Shown: positions 17,920-26,405 of the stretch, piece by piece
Numbering within the stretch: the stretch's first letter is position 1
Layout of the letters: each line of letters opens with the position of its first letter
Source of the DNA: Bacteroides fragilis NCTC 9343
GTDB taxonomy: Bacteria > Bacteroidota > Bacteroidia > Bacteroidales > Bacteroidaceae
Reading direction: 5' to 3'
Assembly: GCF_000025985.1 (NCBI RefSeq)
Contig: NC_003228.3
Span: 1,240,001 to 1,304,000, forward strand
DNA length: 64,000 nucleotides
Notes under the pieces: model-generated
Databases searched by the model: none
The model's input: only the letters and a program-made list of their open reading frames with translations
What the model was told of the DNA's origin: nothing
Translations under genes and position numbers: made by a program

Positions 17920-19260
17920 TTAATATACGAAATCGGGAACTTCTTTTTCTTCTTCTTTTTTTCTGAATACCCCTGTCTTTCCGTAATTCTCCCTGCGGTA
18001 GCGTTGGTGCAGGTAGATGAAAGAGCATACAAAAGCAACGAAACAGATTATTCCCACATATCCTGCCATCAGATTGTAGAAAGCTGTCCAGTTAATGTCC
18101 GGTGAAAAGAATTCTTTGACAGCCAATACTATGACTGTTCCCGTATAGCCCAGAAAATCATTCATAGCAATGAAGAAACCCACGTTACCTCGAATTTTGA
18201 AGCAAGCGATAAAACGGTCGAAGAAGATAGTCTGGAAAGTGAGAAAAGCCAGATAGAGACACAGGCTCTGGATGAATAGCCAGACGATGGCGTTCAGCTG
18301 CAATTGTTCGTAACCAAACGAAACGACTGCCATCACTACCATGCTGGCAATGATCAATCCCAGTAATATCGACAGTGCTTTCAAGTTGCTTCTGACGAAC
18401 ACCATTAATCCGAAAATTATCAGAATAATGAGGGTTACTACGCTGTCTACCTGTGCAAACATCCACGAAGAGTATTGAGAGACATCGATAATTTTTACTA
18501 GGAAGTCCTCCTTTATATCTCTCAAGATAGTCAGTACCACATTGGCTATAAAGAGCAGAGTGAGGAAAGGCATGAAATTCTTAAATAGCTCCCATCGTTG
18601 CTTGCCGTTCAGTGTTTCCCGTTTCGATTTCATGGCAATGTCTTCGGCTGTTGGCTGTGGAAGCCGGTTGAGTGCATATCCCAACAAGGCAAGTAGAGGA
18701 AGGGCAACTCCGCCTATCAGGGCAGGCATCCAGAATTCGCTGACGTTCAAAGTGTCCATGACATACAAACCGGCCGACTTGGCGGTACCCGAGCTGATGA
18801 CCATACTGACTCCGAGTAAGCTGGCAAGAATGTCCGTCATTCGTCTTCCCTCGATAAAGCTAAAAATGATTCCCCACATACATCCCAGTGAAAGTCCGTT
18901 CAGAAACATGGCTCCTGTATTATAAGGTGCGGGCAACAGTCCGAACAATATTAACGAAGCTTCAGCCAGAATTATGGAGATCAGAATAAACTTCATCCGG
19001 TTTTCTCGTTTTAATTCGGAGATTAATTTAATTCCGATGAATTTAGAAAGTACATATCCTAATATTTGCGCGATGGTAACTACCACTTTGTAGTCCATTC
19101 CAAACGCTTCAAGTCCGTCAAATCCGGCTGCTGTGTAAGGCTTTCTCAGTGCATATACCAATGAATAGGAGAGCAGCGCTGCTCCGCCTGCCCAAAGAAT
19201 GAAAAGGAAATCAGAAATTTTTCTCTGCGAATAAGTTTTTACTTGCTGTACATTGTTCAT
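17920..19260 (-). CDS. DUF5690 family MFS-like membrane protein
   Basis: 446 residues with about 12 hydrophobic segments. The N-terminal LVYALRKPYTAAGFDGLE and the half-way KFIGIKLISELKRENRMKF match the Bacteroidetes DUF5690 family, distant MFS relatives. The substrate is unknown. The C-terminus is basic then acidic (RKKEEEKEVPDFVY). It is transcribed divergently from the methyltransferase gene across a 305-base gap. Confidence 0.8.
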   Translation of the reverse strand: MNNVQQVKTYSQRKISDFLFILWAGGAALLSYSLVYALRKPYTAAGFDGLEAFGMDYKVVVTIAQILGYVLSKFIGIKLISELKRENRMKFILISIILAEASLILFGLLPAPYNTGAMFLNGLSLGCMWGIIFSFIEGRRMTDILASLLGVSMVISSGTAKSAGLYVMDTLNVSEFWMPALIGGVALPLLALLGYALNRLPQPTAEDIAMKSKRETLNGKQRWELFKNFMPFLTLLFIANVVLTILRDIKEDFLVKIIDVSQYSSWMFAQVDSVVTLIILIIFGLMVFVRSNLKALSILLGLIIASMVVMAVVSFGYEQLQLNAIVWLFIQSLCLYLAFLTFQTIFFDRFIACFKIRGNVGFFIAMNDFLGYTGTVIVLAVKEFFSPDINWTAFYNLMAGYVGIICFVAFVCSFIYLHQRYRRENYGKTGVFRKKEEEKEVPDFVY

Positions 19261-19565
19261 AACATCTGCTTGTTGTTTTCCGGTGCAAAAATAGGAGGGT
19301 AGTGTTACAGACCTGTTACTGAATATATGAATGTTTATTATTAATAGATATTGATAATGAATCTGTTATGTTGTAATGTTTATGTAATATTTATGAAACG
19401 AAAACGAAAAGAGCATCGCACCTCCGGGCATCTGTTCGTCATAATTTTAACGGGAAGCAGATGCATACCTGCAAATATCTTTTAGGAAATAAATTCCCTA
19501 TTTCTGGGTATTGCCTGTTTGGGCAGAAACTGTACTTTTGCCTGAAATATTAAATCAGCAGACAA
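19261..19565. other. Divergent intergenic region
   Basis: 305 bases between the DUF5690 gene (-) and the methyltransferase gene (+), with no plausible gene. It holds the promoter at 19510-19540 and a 7-bp inverted repeat (GCATCTG at 19428, CAGATGC at 19458) with a 23-base loop and no T run. The part nearest the DUF5690 gene is AT-rich. Confidence 0.6.
19510..19540 (+). promoter_or_regulatory. Promoter for the methyltransferase gene
   Basis: ATTG at 19510-19513 (one mismatch to the -33 TTTG), a 19-base spacer, and a perfect -7 box TACTTTTG at 19533-19540, 25 bases before the start codon. Confidence 0.6.
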
Positions 19566-20201
19566 ATGAATAAGAGAGGCTTTGTAAGCAGGATCTTACA
19601 GAATTTCCGGAAGCCTGAAGGTTTTTTCGGAAGAATGATACTTTGGGGGATGAATACAGGACATGCATCATTGGCGCAATGGGGAATGTCATGCTTGCAA
19701 TGGCAACCGGAATGGAGTGTACTCGACATCGGTTGCGGTGGTGGTGCCAATTTGCTACAGATATTGCAACGTTGCCCGCAAGGGAAAGCGTATGGCATAG
19801 ATATTTCACCGGAGAGTGTCACCTTTGCGCGTAAAAAAAATAAAAAGTATCTCGGTACACGCTGCTTTATCGAGCAGGGAGGAGTCCACCGACTTCCCTA
19901 TCCTGATTATGCGTTCGATGCGGTCACTGCTTTCGAGACTGTCTACTTCTGGGGTAACCTGCAGCATGCTTTTACGGAAGTGGCGCGTGTGTTAAAGCCC
20001 GGTGGATCTTTTCTTATCTGTTGTGAGATAAGCGATCCTGCCAATAAGGCTTGGACGGGACTTGTTGAAGGGATGGAGATTCATTCCTGTGATGAACTGA
20101 AGGCGATTCTTTCCAAAAGTGGTTTTACCGATACGGCCATATTCCGGACGAAGAAAGAAGAACTGTGCCTGGTAAGCCATCGGCAAACTGTGCGGTTGTA
20201 A
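19566..20201 (+). CDS. Class I SAM-dependent methyltransferase
   Basis: 211-residue small-molecule type methyltransferase. Motif I is VLDIGCGGGANLLQ (about residues 57-70) and the acidic end of strand 2 is YGIDISPESVTFAR. The post-motif region FDAVTAFETVYFWGNL and ARVLKPGGSFLICCEI follow the Methyltransf_11 layout. No substrate-specific domain is visible. It is monocistronic with its own promoter, upstream of the capsule locus. Confidence 0.9.
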   Translation: MNKRGFVSRILQNFRKPEGFFGRMILWGMNTGHASLAQWGMSCLQWQPEWSVLDIGCGGGANLLQILQRCPQGKAYGIDISPESVTFARKKNKKYLGTRCFIEQGGVHRLPYPDYAFDAVTAFETVYFWGNLQHAFTEVARVLKPGGSFLICCEISDPANKAWTGLVEGMEIHSCDELKAILSKSGFTDTAIFRTKKEELCLVSHRQTVRL

Positions 20202-20644
20202 CCAATGCCGGGACGCTCTTACCAACGAATACGTTAACAATGTTAATGCCCGTAAAAGTGCTTTCCCTCCTTATCAATAGCTTATTAACTTCGTATCTCT
20301 AAAGAATTAATATCTTGCAATTACGAAGTTAATATTAACGTACTGTTAATGTTAACTTCCTACAGTTCTCTTATTAAGATATTATTGTTTGATAATCAAT
20401 TGCTTATATTCTGGATGCATTCTGTCGTAAAATTCTTTTCTTACGTTCAAGATGTGCGTAGTTGTCTGTTTATCAAGTTACCGTTAAGACTCTCCATAGC
20501 CTGCCTCTCCACTTATTTCCACATTCTTTTATAAGCCACATTAGTATTATGTATATTGCTGCTTTCCTTATTTGCAAAGAGATAAATTATATCTTTGATA
20601 TTCAGTTATATAACTTCCTATGATGAAAATAACCTGTGAAAAAT

Positions 20645-20675
20645 TTTGGAGACTCAAAAGAAGGTTTTACCTTTG
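20645..20675 (+). promoter_or_regulatory. Capsule operon promoter
   Basis: TTTG (20645-20648), a 19-base spacer, then TACCTTTG (20668-20675): a full match to the Bacteroides -33/-7 consensus. Transcription should begin near 20682, leaving a leader of about 230 nt before upxY. Confidence 0.75.
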
Positions 20676-20693
20676 CACCCGTAAATATATAGG

Positions 20694-20721
20694 CGGACAA
20701 ATATACTTTTCTTTATGTCCG
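20694..20721 (+). promoter_or_regulatory. Leader hairpin 1
   Basis: A 6-bp stem CGGACA/TGTCCG (20694-20699 with 20716-20721) around an AT-rich 16-base loop, beginning about 12 nt into the predicted transcript. It may be part of the UpxY recognition leader. Confidence 0.4.
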
Positions 20722-20758
20722 ATATATGTTTAAAATAAAATAATTCAACGTATCGGAT

Positions 20759-20787
20759 AGTATTCAAATCCGGTGCGAATACTTTTT
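20759..20787 (+). terminator. Terminator-like hairpin in the capsule leader
   Basis: A perfect 7-bp stem AGTATTC/GAATACT (20759-20765 with 20777-20783) with an 11-base loop, followed by a run of T to 20787. It lies between promoter and upxY, where premature termination relieved by the NusG-like UpxY protein is known for Bacteroides fragilis capsule loci. Confidence 0.55.
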
Positions 20788-20914
20788 CTGTACCCGATTA
20801 TCATAAAACTTAATTTGTAAATTGCTGAAAATAAGGCATGTTTTTTGAATATTCCTGTTTTTAACAAATTTTCATCCTTAGTCATTACTGAAACTTTTTC
20901 TTACGAACGTAGTC

Positions 20915-21433
20915 TTGGAGACAACAGATAGCGATAAACATTGGTATGTCGTACTGACACGAACTAACTCAGAACGTAAAGTTCGGGATTATTTTCAATT
21001 GCAGGAGGTAGATACCTTTCTTCCTGTACAAAACCGTGTCATAGAGCGTGAAGGAAAACGCATTGAGCGTGAGCGCCTTTTGTTGCCCCGTATGGTTTTC
21101 GTTCATATCTCCCGTCAAGAAATGGCCGCCGTCCGAAGTACACTGAATGTATACGATTTCCTTCGTGATCGTTCCACCGGGGCTCCTACCTGTATTCCTG
21201 ATGCGCAAATGGCTGATTTTCGCTATATGCTCGATTACTCCCAGGATCAGGTGATCCTGACAGGAGAGTCCATTCCCAAAGGTACTCGTGTAGTAGTTGC
21301 CAAGGGCGATTTACAAGGCTTGCGGGGAGAATTAGTCCGCTACAATAATAAATATCATATTTTAGTACGTATCGATATGTTCGGTAGCGCTATGGTTACA
21401 ATTCCGGCTAGCTACGTCCGGAAAGAGAAATAA
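20915..21433 (+). CDS. upxY: UpxY-family transcription antiterminator
   Basis: NusG-like protein that lets RNA polymerase read through its own capsule operon. It has an NGN domain (about 8-110, KHWYVVLTRTNSERKVRDYF then FLPVQNRVIEREGKRIERER) and a C-terminal KOW domain (about 118-170, KGTRVVVAKGDLQGLRGELV). Length (172) is normal for UpxY. The reading frame has no ATG before about residue 64; the TTG at 20915 gives a full NGN domain and is the best start. UpxY proteins act on the 5' leader of their own operon, and the leader here has a terminator-like hairpin. upxZ follows after 182 bases. Confidence 0.92.
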   Translation: METTDSDKHWYVVLTRTNSERKVRDYFQLQEVDTFLPVQNRVIEREGKRIERERLLLPRMVFVHISRQEMAAVRSTLNVYDFLRDRSTGAPTCIPDAQMADFRYMLDYSQDQVILTGESIPKGTRVVVAKGDLQGLRGELVRYNNKYHILVRIDMFGSAMVTIPASYVRKEK

Positions 21434-21437
21434 AAAG

Positions 21438-21523
21438 TATATATGTAAAGAAAATACCATTATATGTAATGGCGATAACAATATATGTAACGGGTGATAA
21501 CAATATATGTAATGCCCCGTTAC
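21438..21523. repeat. Four ATATGTAA direct iterons at 21-22 bp spacing
   Basis: ATATGTAA occurs at 21441, 21462, 21483 and 21505, steps of 21, 21 and 22 bases, close to two helical turns. The last two copies extend to the 17-mer GATAACAATATATGTAA (21474 and 21496). An 8-bp inverted repeat GTAACGGG/CCCGTTAC (21487-21494 with 21516-21523) overlaps the last copies. All of it lies in the upxY-upxZ gap. Confidence 0.75.
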
Positions 21524-21615
21524 GTCGTTAGATATAATTCTATTGGATATTATTACTCTTCTATACAAATAAAAACCGAAAAGAATCGACGAATCATAAT
21601 TCATTCCTTTTTAAA

Positions 21616-22008
21616 ATGAAAAATTCTCTGTGTAATTCTGTGTCCTCCGTAGTGAAGAAACTCTTGGAGTATGGCGAGGACGGTACTCCTGTCTATGTGA
21701 ATGAACTTACTGCGTTAAATCAAGAACTCCGTAACTTGTGTGCCGATCTTCTTCTTCAGAAAGGAGAATCTCCCGAAGAAGAGGCTGAAATACTTGTTAC
21801 TTTGTTCAAAGGTTACGATACCATGCTGTTTAATTTCTCCTCTGAGAATGAACAGGTTATTCAAGAATTATTGGATCGTTCAATGACTGTTTTAGAAAAA
21901 CTACCAGCCTCTGTATTGAAATGTCAGTTGCTGCTGGAGTGCTTTGAGCAGACGGGAGATGAGGAACTGATAAGAGAAGCTAAGAAAAACATAGAGAGAG
22001 TTATCTGA
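21616..22008 (+). CDS. upxZ: UpxZ-family capsule regulator
   Basis: 130-residue, mostly helical, acidic cytoplasmic protein with the UpxZ layout: [40 protein letters not shown], and a C-terminal helix [20 protein letters not shown]. In Bacteroides fragilis, UpxZ proteins block antitermination by UpxY proteins of other capsule loci, so that one capsule dominates per cell. Its place as second gene, directly before rmlA (2-base gap), fits. Confidence 0.9.
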   Translation: MKNSLCNSVSSVVKKLLEYGEDGTPVYVNELTALNQELRNLCADLLLQKGESPEEEAEILVTLFKGYDTMLFNFSSENEQVIQELLDRSMTVLEKLPASVLKCQLLLECFEQTGDEELIREAKKNIERVI

Positions 22009-22010
22009 CA

Positions 22011-22898
22011 ATGAAAGGTATTGTTTTAGCAGGTGGGTCGGGGACACGGTTATATCCTATAACTAAAGGAGTGAGTAAGCAGTTGCTTCCTATCTTTGAT
22101 AAACCTATGATTTATTATCCTATTTCTGTACTAATGTTGGCAGGTATACGGGAAATTCTCATTATTTCTACTCCAGATGACTTGCCGGGATTTCAACGTT
22201 TATTGGGTGACGGATCTGATTTTGGGGTGAGGTTTGAGTATGCAGAGCAACCTTCACCTGATGGTTTGGCACAAGCTTTTATCATAGGAGAAAAATTTAT
22301 AGGGGATGATTCTGTCTGTTTGGTTTTAGGTGATAATATTTTTTATGGCCAAGGATTTACGCGAATGTTAAATGAGGCTGTTCGTATTGCAGAATCAGAA
22401 AGTAAAGCAACCGTTTTTGGCTATTGGGTAAGTGATCCCGAACGCTACGGTGTAGCGGAGTTTGATGAGAACGGGAATGTTTTCAGCATAGAGGAAAAAC
22501 CTCAGAAGCCAAAATCTAATTATGCCGTTGTAGGATTATATTTTTATCCTAATAAGGTGGTTGAAGTCGCTAAGAGTATTAGACCCTCTTCTCGTGGTGA
22601 GTTAGAAATAACGACTGTCAATCAGAACTTTTTATCAGATAAGGAGTTGAGGGTTCAATTATTAGGTCGGGGATTTGCTTGGCTTGATACAGGTACACAT
22701 GATTCTTTATCCGAAGCAAGTACTTTTATTGAAGTTATTGAGAAGCGTCAAGGCTTAAAAGTTGCGTGTTTAGAGGGGATTGCTTTAAGAAAAGGCTGGA
22801 TTTCTCCGGAAAAGATGAAAGCATTGGCACAGCCAATGCTTAAGAATCAATATGGACAATATCTGTTGAAGGTTATAGATGAATTGTATGTAAAATAA
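22011..22898 (+). CDS. rmlA: Glucose-1-phosphate thymidylyltransferase RmlA
   Basis: Makes dTDP-glucose from dTTP and glucose-1-phosphate, the first step to dTDP-rhamnose and related deoxysugars. The nucleotide-binding signature [20 protein letters not shown] is at the N-terminus; later [13 protein letters not shown] and [10 protein letters not shown] are family blocks. Length (295) is normal. It is followed at 15 bases by rmlC. RmlB and RmlD are not encoded in the window. Confidence 0.97.
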   Translation: MKGIVLAGGSGTRLYPITKGVSKQLLPIFDKPMIYYPISVLMLAGIREILIISTPDDLPGFQRLLGDGSDFGVRFEYAEQPSPDGLAQAFIIGEKFIGDDSVCLVLGDNIFYGQGFTRMLNEAVRIAESESKATVFGYWVSDPERYGVAEFDENGNVFSIEEKPQKPKSNYAVVGLYFYPNKVVEVAKSIRPSSRGELEITTVNQNFLSDKELRVQLLGRGFAWLDTGTHDSLSEASTFIEVIEKRQGLKVACLEGIALRKGWISPEKMKALAQPMLKNQYGQYLLKVIDELYVK

Positions 22899-22913
22899 AA
22901 CTACTTTCTTCCA

Positions 22914-23462
22914 ATGAATATAATAAAAACAGCTATTGAAGGACTTGTGATCCTTGAGCCACAACTCTTCAAAGATGATCGTGGGTATTTCTTTGAATCT
23001 TTCAATCAGAGAGAATTCGAAGAAAAAGTCTGTAAAACTACTTTTGTACAGGATAATGAATCTAAGTCAAGCTATGGCGTTATTCGTGGTTTACATTTTC
23101 AGAAACCCCCTTTTGCCCAGAGCAAGTTAGTGCGGGTGATTAAGGGAGCTGTTCTTGATGTAGCTGTTGATATTCGTAAGGGTTCACCTACATTTGGAAA
23201 ACATGTATCTGTAGAGCTTACAGAAGATAACCACCGTCAGTTCTTTATTCCACGTGGCTTTGCGCATGGTTTTAGTGTGCTGAGCGAAGAAGTAATTTTT
23301 CAGTATAAGTGTGATAACTTTTATCATCCGGAAGCAGAAGGAGCTATTGCTTGGAATGATCCGGATTTAGGAATCGAATGGAGAGTTCCTTGTAAAAGTA
23401 TAATTCTTTCTAAGAAGGATAGGGTACATCCGTTATTGAAATACATTATATTGTTTAAATAA
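22914..23462 (+). CDS. rmlC: dTDP-4-dehydrorhamnose 3,5-epimerase RmlC
   Basis: Cupin-fold epimerase acting on dTDP-4-keto-6-deoxyglucose. Catalytic His is in VIRGLHFQ, the conserved Lys/Asp region in KGAVLDVAVDIRKGSPTFGK, and the active Tyr in CDNFYHPEAEGA. Length (182) is normal. It needs RmlB upstream and RmlD or another reductase downstream in the pathway, which must be supplied from elsewhere. Confidence 0.95.
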   Translation: MNIIKTAIEGLVILEPQLFKDDRGYFFESFNQREFEEKVCKTTFVQDNESKSSYGVIRGLHFQKPPFAQSKLVRVIKGAVLDVAVDIRKGSPTFGKHVSVELTEDNHRQFFIPRGFAHGFSVLSEEVIFQYKCDNFYHPEAEGAIAWNDPDLGIEWRVPCKSIILSKKDRVHPLLKYIILFK

Positions 23463-23480
23463 TATTTTTGGAGTATATCT

Positions 23481-24002
23481 ATGAAAAAGTTAGTTTATGA
23501 TGTACGAAAAGATATAATTCCATGGAATTCTCGTATTACTAGAATTTTATTTTTTTTGAATAAAATACCGTATTTGAGACTTTTTTCGAAACCTTTGTTG
23601 AGGAAACAGTTTAATTTATCAAATACAGTTCAATTTAATTCGGGATTTTTTTGTCATGCTCCGAAATTGAAGTGTGGAAATTATGTAGGATTATCTGATA
23701 CTTTTATTTTGGCTTATGCAGACGTCGTTATTGGTAACAACGTATCTTTCTCTTTTAGGAATATGTTAATTACGTCAACACATGATGTTAATGATTTTAA
23801 TAAAATAATAGCTTCCTCAATTGTTATAGGCAATAATGTTTGGATAACATCAAATGTAATAATACTGGCTGGTGTTAAAATAGGAGATAATACAATAATA
23901 GGAGCAGGGAGTGTTGTTACACATGATATTCCCGCAAATGTATTTGCGGCAGGTAATCCATGTCGTGTAATAAAAAGTATAAGATTTAATAAGAATGAAT
24001 AA
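23481..24002 (+). CDS. Hexapeptide-repeat acyltransferase (capsule O-acetyltransferase)
   Basis: 173 residues. The C-terminal half is a left-handed beta-helix with repeats such as VIGNNVWITSNVIILAGVKI and IGAGSVVTHDIPANVFAAGN, ending with PCRVIK. The candidate catalytic His is in STHDVNDF. Probably transfers acetyl from acetyl-CoA to a capsule sugar or sugar nucleotide. It is the first gene of the very AT-rich section and overlaps the flippase gene by 8 bases. Confidence 0.82.
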   Translation: MKKLVYDVRKDIIPWNSRITRILFFLNKIPYLRLFSKPLLRKQFNLSNTVQFNSGFFCHAPKLKCGNYVGLSDTFILAYADVVIGNNVSFSFRNMLITSTHDVNDFNKIIASSIVIGNNVWITSNVIILAGVKIGDNTIIGAGSVVTHDIPANVFAAGNPCRVIKSIRFNKNE

Positions 24003-25530
24003 TTCTAGAACTGCTAAAGGATTAAAAAATGCACAAGTAGCTTTATTGTTCTATTTTATAAATCTTATCTTGAGTTTTCTTTCTCGTAAGGCATTTATAG
24101 AACATTTGGGAGCAGAGGTACTTGGTTTAAATACAACATTAACTAATATACTTGTCTATTTAAATTTAGCAGAACTTGGCATTGGCTATGCAATAAGTTA
24201 TGCTTTATATAAGCCTTTGTATGAGGGAGATAAACAAGCTGTTAACGAAATTATTTCTATTCAGGGGTGGCTGTATAAAAGAATTGCGATAATTGTGATT
24301 ATAATGTCTGGAGTCATATTATTGTTTTTTCCTTTATTTTTTGCTAAGATAGAAATTCCTATATGGTATGTATATGCGACATTTTTAGTTTTATTATCTA
24401 GTTCTATTTTTAGTTATTTTTTTAATTACAAGCAGTTTGTACTTACTGCTGATCAAAAAGAATATAAGTTGATCACTAATGTGCAGGGATTTAAGGTGGT
24501 AAAAACTATTTTACAGATTGTTGTAATAGTATATTTTTGTAATGGATATGTTTGGTGGCTGCTACTTGAATTGTTAATGGGTGTTATTACGGTATTCGTA
24601 TTGAATTCTATTGTAAGAAAAGAATATCCTTGGCTTCAAACTTCACCTAAGATAGGAAAAGATGTTAAAGATAAGTATCCCTATATAATAAAAAAAACGA
24701 AACAACTTTTTTTTCATAAAATAGCAAATGTTGTTTTGAATCAAACAAGTCCTATTATTATTTATTCATATACTAATTTGACAATGGTAGCAGTATATGG
24801 AAATTATATGCTCATAATATCTGGAATTTCTTTATTGATAAATTCAGTTTTCAGTAGTATTGGTGCTGGTATTGGTAATTTAGTTGCAGAAGGAAATCAA
24901 GCAAAGATTATACAAGTTTTTAATGAGTTGCTTTCTTCAAGAATTTGGATTGTTTCAATTTTGTGTTTTGGTGTTTATCAAATGTCTAGACCGTTTATTG
25001 TACTTTGGGTAGGTGATCGTTTCGTGTTAGATGATTTTTATTTATTGTTGATGCTTTTAATTGCCTTTATTTCTTTGACTCGTTTAGTTGATCTATTTAT
25101 TGCAGCTTATGGACTCTATCAAGATGTATGGGCTGCTATATTGGAAGCCTTCTTGAATTTAGGACTTTCAATTTTATTTGGTTATTACTGGGGACTTTCT
25201 GGGATTCTAGGGGGAGTAATAGTTAGTTTGGTAATAATTGCTTTATTATGGAAACCATTTTTTTTATTTAAATATGGGTTTAATAAAAATTGCTTGAATT
25301 TTTATTTTGTTTACATGAAATGCGTTGCTTTTGCTTTGATAACATTTTATTTTTCTATCAGAGTTATTGATTATATTGGGATTGGTATGTGTACTGATTA
25401 TAGCAGTTGGATACTAATTTCAATGTTGAATATTTTTGTTTATACTATAATTAGTTTCCCTATTTTCTTCTTTTTTTCTGATGGTACTAATAGATTTATT
25501 AAGCGAGTTATAAATATAGTCTTTAATTGA
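23995..25530 (+). CDS. wzx: Wzx-type polysaccharide flippase
   Basis: 511-residue integral membrane protein with about 12-14 hydrophobic segments and the MATE/MOP-superfamily polysaccharide transporter pattern (AFIEHLGAEVLGLNTTLTNI near the N-terminus, FFHKIANVVLNQTSPIIIYS at the centre). It should flip the undecaprenyl-linked repeat unit to the periplasm. It overlaps the acyltransferase by 8 bases and lies 3 bases before the fucosyltransferase gene. AT content is very high. Confidence 0.87.
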   Translation: MNNSRTAKGLKNAQVALLFYFINLILSFLSRKAFIEHLGAEVLGLNTTLTNILVYLNLAELGIGYAISYALYKPLYEGDKQAVNEIISIQGWLYKRIAIIVIIMSGVILLFFPLFFAKIEIPIWYVYATFLVLLSSSIFSYFFNYKQFVLTADQKEYKLITNVQGFKVVKTILQIVVIVYFCNGYVWWLLLELLMGVITVFVLNSIVRKEYPWLQTSPKIGKDVKDKYPYIIKKTKQLFFHKIANVVLNQTSPIIIYSYTNLTMVAVYGNYMLIISGISLLINSVFSSIGAGIGNLVAEGNQAKIIQVFNELLSSRIWIVSILCFGVYQMSRPFIVLWVGDRFVLDDFYLLLMLLIAFISLTRLVDLFIAAYGLYQDVWAAILEAFLNLGLSILFGYYWGLSGILGGVIVSLVIIALLWKPFFLFKYGFNKNCLNFYFVYMKCVAFALITFYFSIRVIDYIGIGMCTDYSSWILISMLNIFVYTIISFPIFFFFSDGTNRFIKRVINIVFN

Positions 25531-25533
25531 TAT

Positions 25534-26397
25534 ATGTTATATGTAATTTTACGTGGACGATTAGGTAATAATCTTTTTCAGATAGCAACTGCCGCTTCGT
25601 TGACTCAGAATTTTATATTTTGTACAGTAAATAAGGACCAAGAGAGACAGGTCCTTTTGTATAAGGATTCTTTTTTTAAAAATATAAAAGTTATGAAGGG
25701 GGTTCCTGATGGCATACCATATTACAAAGAACCATTCCATGAATTTAGCAGAATTCCTTATGAAGAAGGAAAGGATCTCATTATTGATGGATATTTCCAA
25801 TCAGAAAAGTACTTTAAAAGAAGTGTCGTATTAGATCTTTATAGAATAACTGATGAGCTAAGGAAGAAAATATGGAATATTTGTGGAAATATTTTAGAAA
25901 AGGGAGAAACTGTGAGTATTCATGTTAGAAGAGGTGATTACTTGAAGCTGCCACATGCATTACCATTTTGTGGAAAGTCATACTATAAGAATGCTATTCA
26001 ATATATTGGTGAGGATAAAATATTCATTATTTGTAGTGATGATATCGATTGGTGTAAAAAAAACTTTATAGGAAAAAGATATTACTTCATAGAGAACACT
26101 ACTCCTTTACTAGATTTATATATCCAATCCTTGTGCACTCACAATATTATAAGTAATAGCTCTTTTAGTTGGTGGGGAGCATGGCTTAATGAAAATAGTA
26201 ATAAAATTGTTATTGCACCTCAAATGTGGTTTGGCATTTCTGTGAAGTTGGGTGTTAGTGATTTATTGCCTGTCAGTTGGGTTCGACTTCCTAATAATTA
26301 TACTTTAGGAAGATATTGTTTTGCTCTATATAAAGTAGTTGAGGACTATTTATTAAATATTCTGCGATTAATATGGAAAAGAAAGAAGAATATGTGA
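25534..26397 (+). CDS. GT11 alpha-1,2-fucosyltransferase
   Basis: 287 residues. It begins with the GT11 start VILRGRLGNNLFQIATAAS and carries the hallmark GDP-fucose binding motif HVRRGDY (H130-Y136). A further family block is SNSSFSWWGAWLNENSNKIV. It should move fucose from GDP-fucose to a galactose (or related) acceptor in alpha-1,2 linkage. No GDP-fucose synthesis genes lie nearby, so the donor would come from de novo synthesis or salvage encoded elsewhere. Confidence 0.93.
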   Translation: MLYVILRGRLGNNLFQIATAASLTQNFIFCTVNKDQERQVLLYKDSFFKNIKVMKGVPDGIPYYKEPFHEFSRIPYEEGKDLIIDGYFQSEKYFKRSVVLDLYRITDELRKKIWNICGNILEKGETVSIHVRRGDYLKLPHALPFCGKSYYKNAIQYIGEDKIFIICSDDIDWCKKNFIGKRYYFIENTTPLLDLYIQSLCTHNIISNSSFSWWGAWLNENSNKIVIAPQMWFGISVKLGVSDLLPVSWVRLPNNYTLGRYCFALYKVVEDYLLNILRLIWKRKKNM

Positions 26398-26405
26398 AAA
26401 AGAAA

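Larger units (their letters stand above)
20202..20914 (+). promoter_or_regulatory. Capsule locus upstream region and leader
   Basis: 713 bases without a convincing gene. From left to right: a cluster of seven RTTAAY motifs (20233-20356), including the perfect 12-bp palindrome GTTAATATTAAC at 20328; a 12-bp inverted repeat (20284-20295 with 20322-20333); a perfect capsule-type promoter at 20645-20675; and an RNA leader of about 230 bases with two hairpins. A single ACGAACGT (20903-20910) resembles the core of Bacteroides fragilis invertible-promoter repeats as recalled, but no inverted partner is present. Confidence 0.65.

Noticed and set aside
19428..19464. GCATCTG/CAGATGC repeat as an operator or terminator
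   Set aside because: 7-bp arms with a 23-base loop and no T run are common by chance in this region.
20349..20534. 61-codon frame upstream of the capsule promoter
   Set aside because: Low-complexity hydrophobic product, no ribosome-binding signal, no -7 box at a suitable distance.
20436..20910. TTTTCTTACG shared at 20,436 and 20,896 and TACGTTC/GAACGTA in inverted order
   Set aside because: The inverted match is 7 bases, too short for a known inversion site; kept only as a weak hint in the promoter finding.
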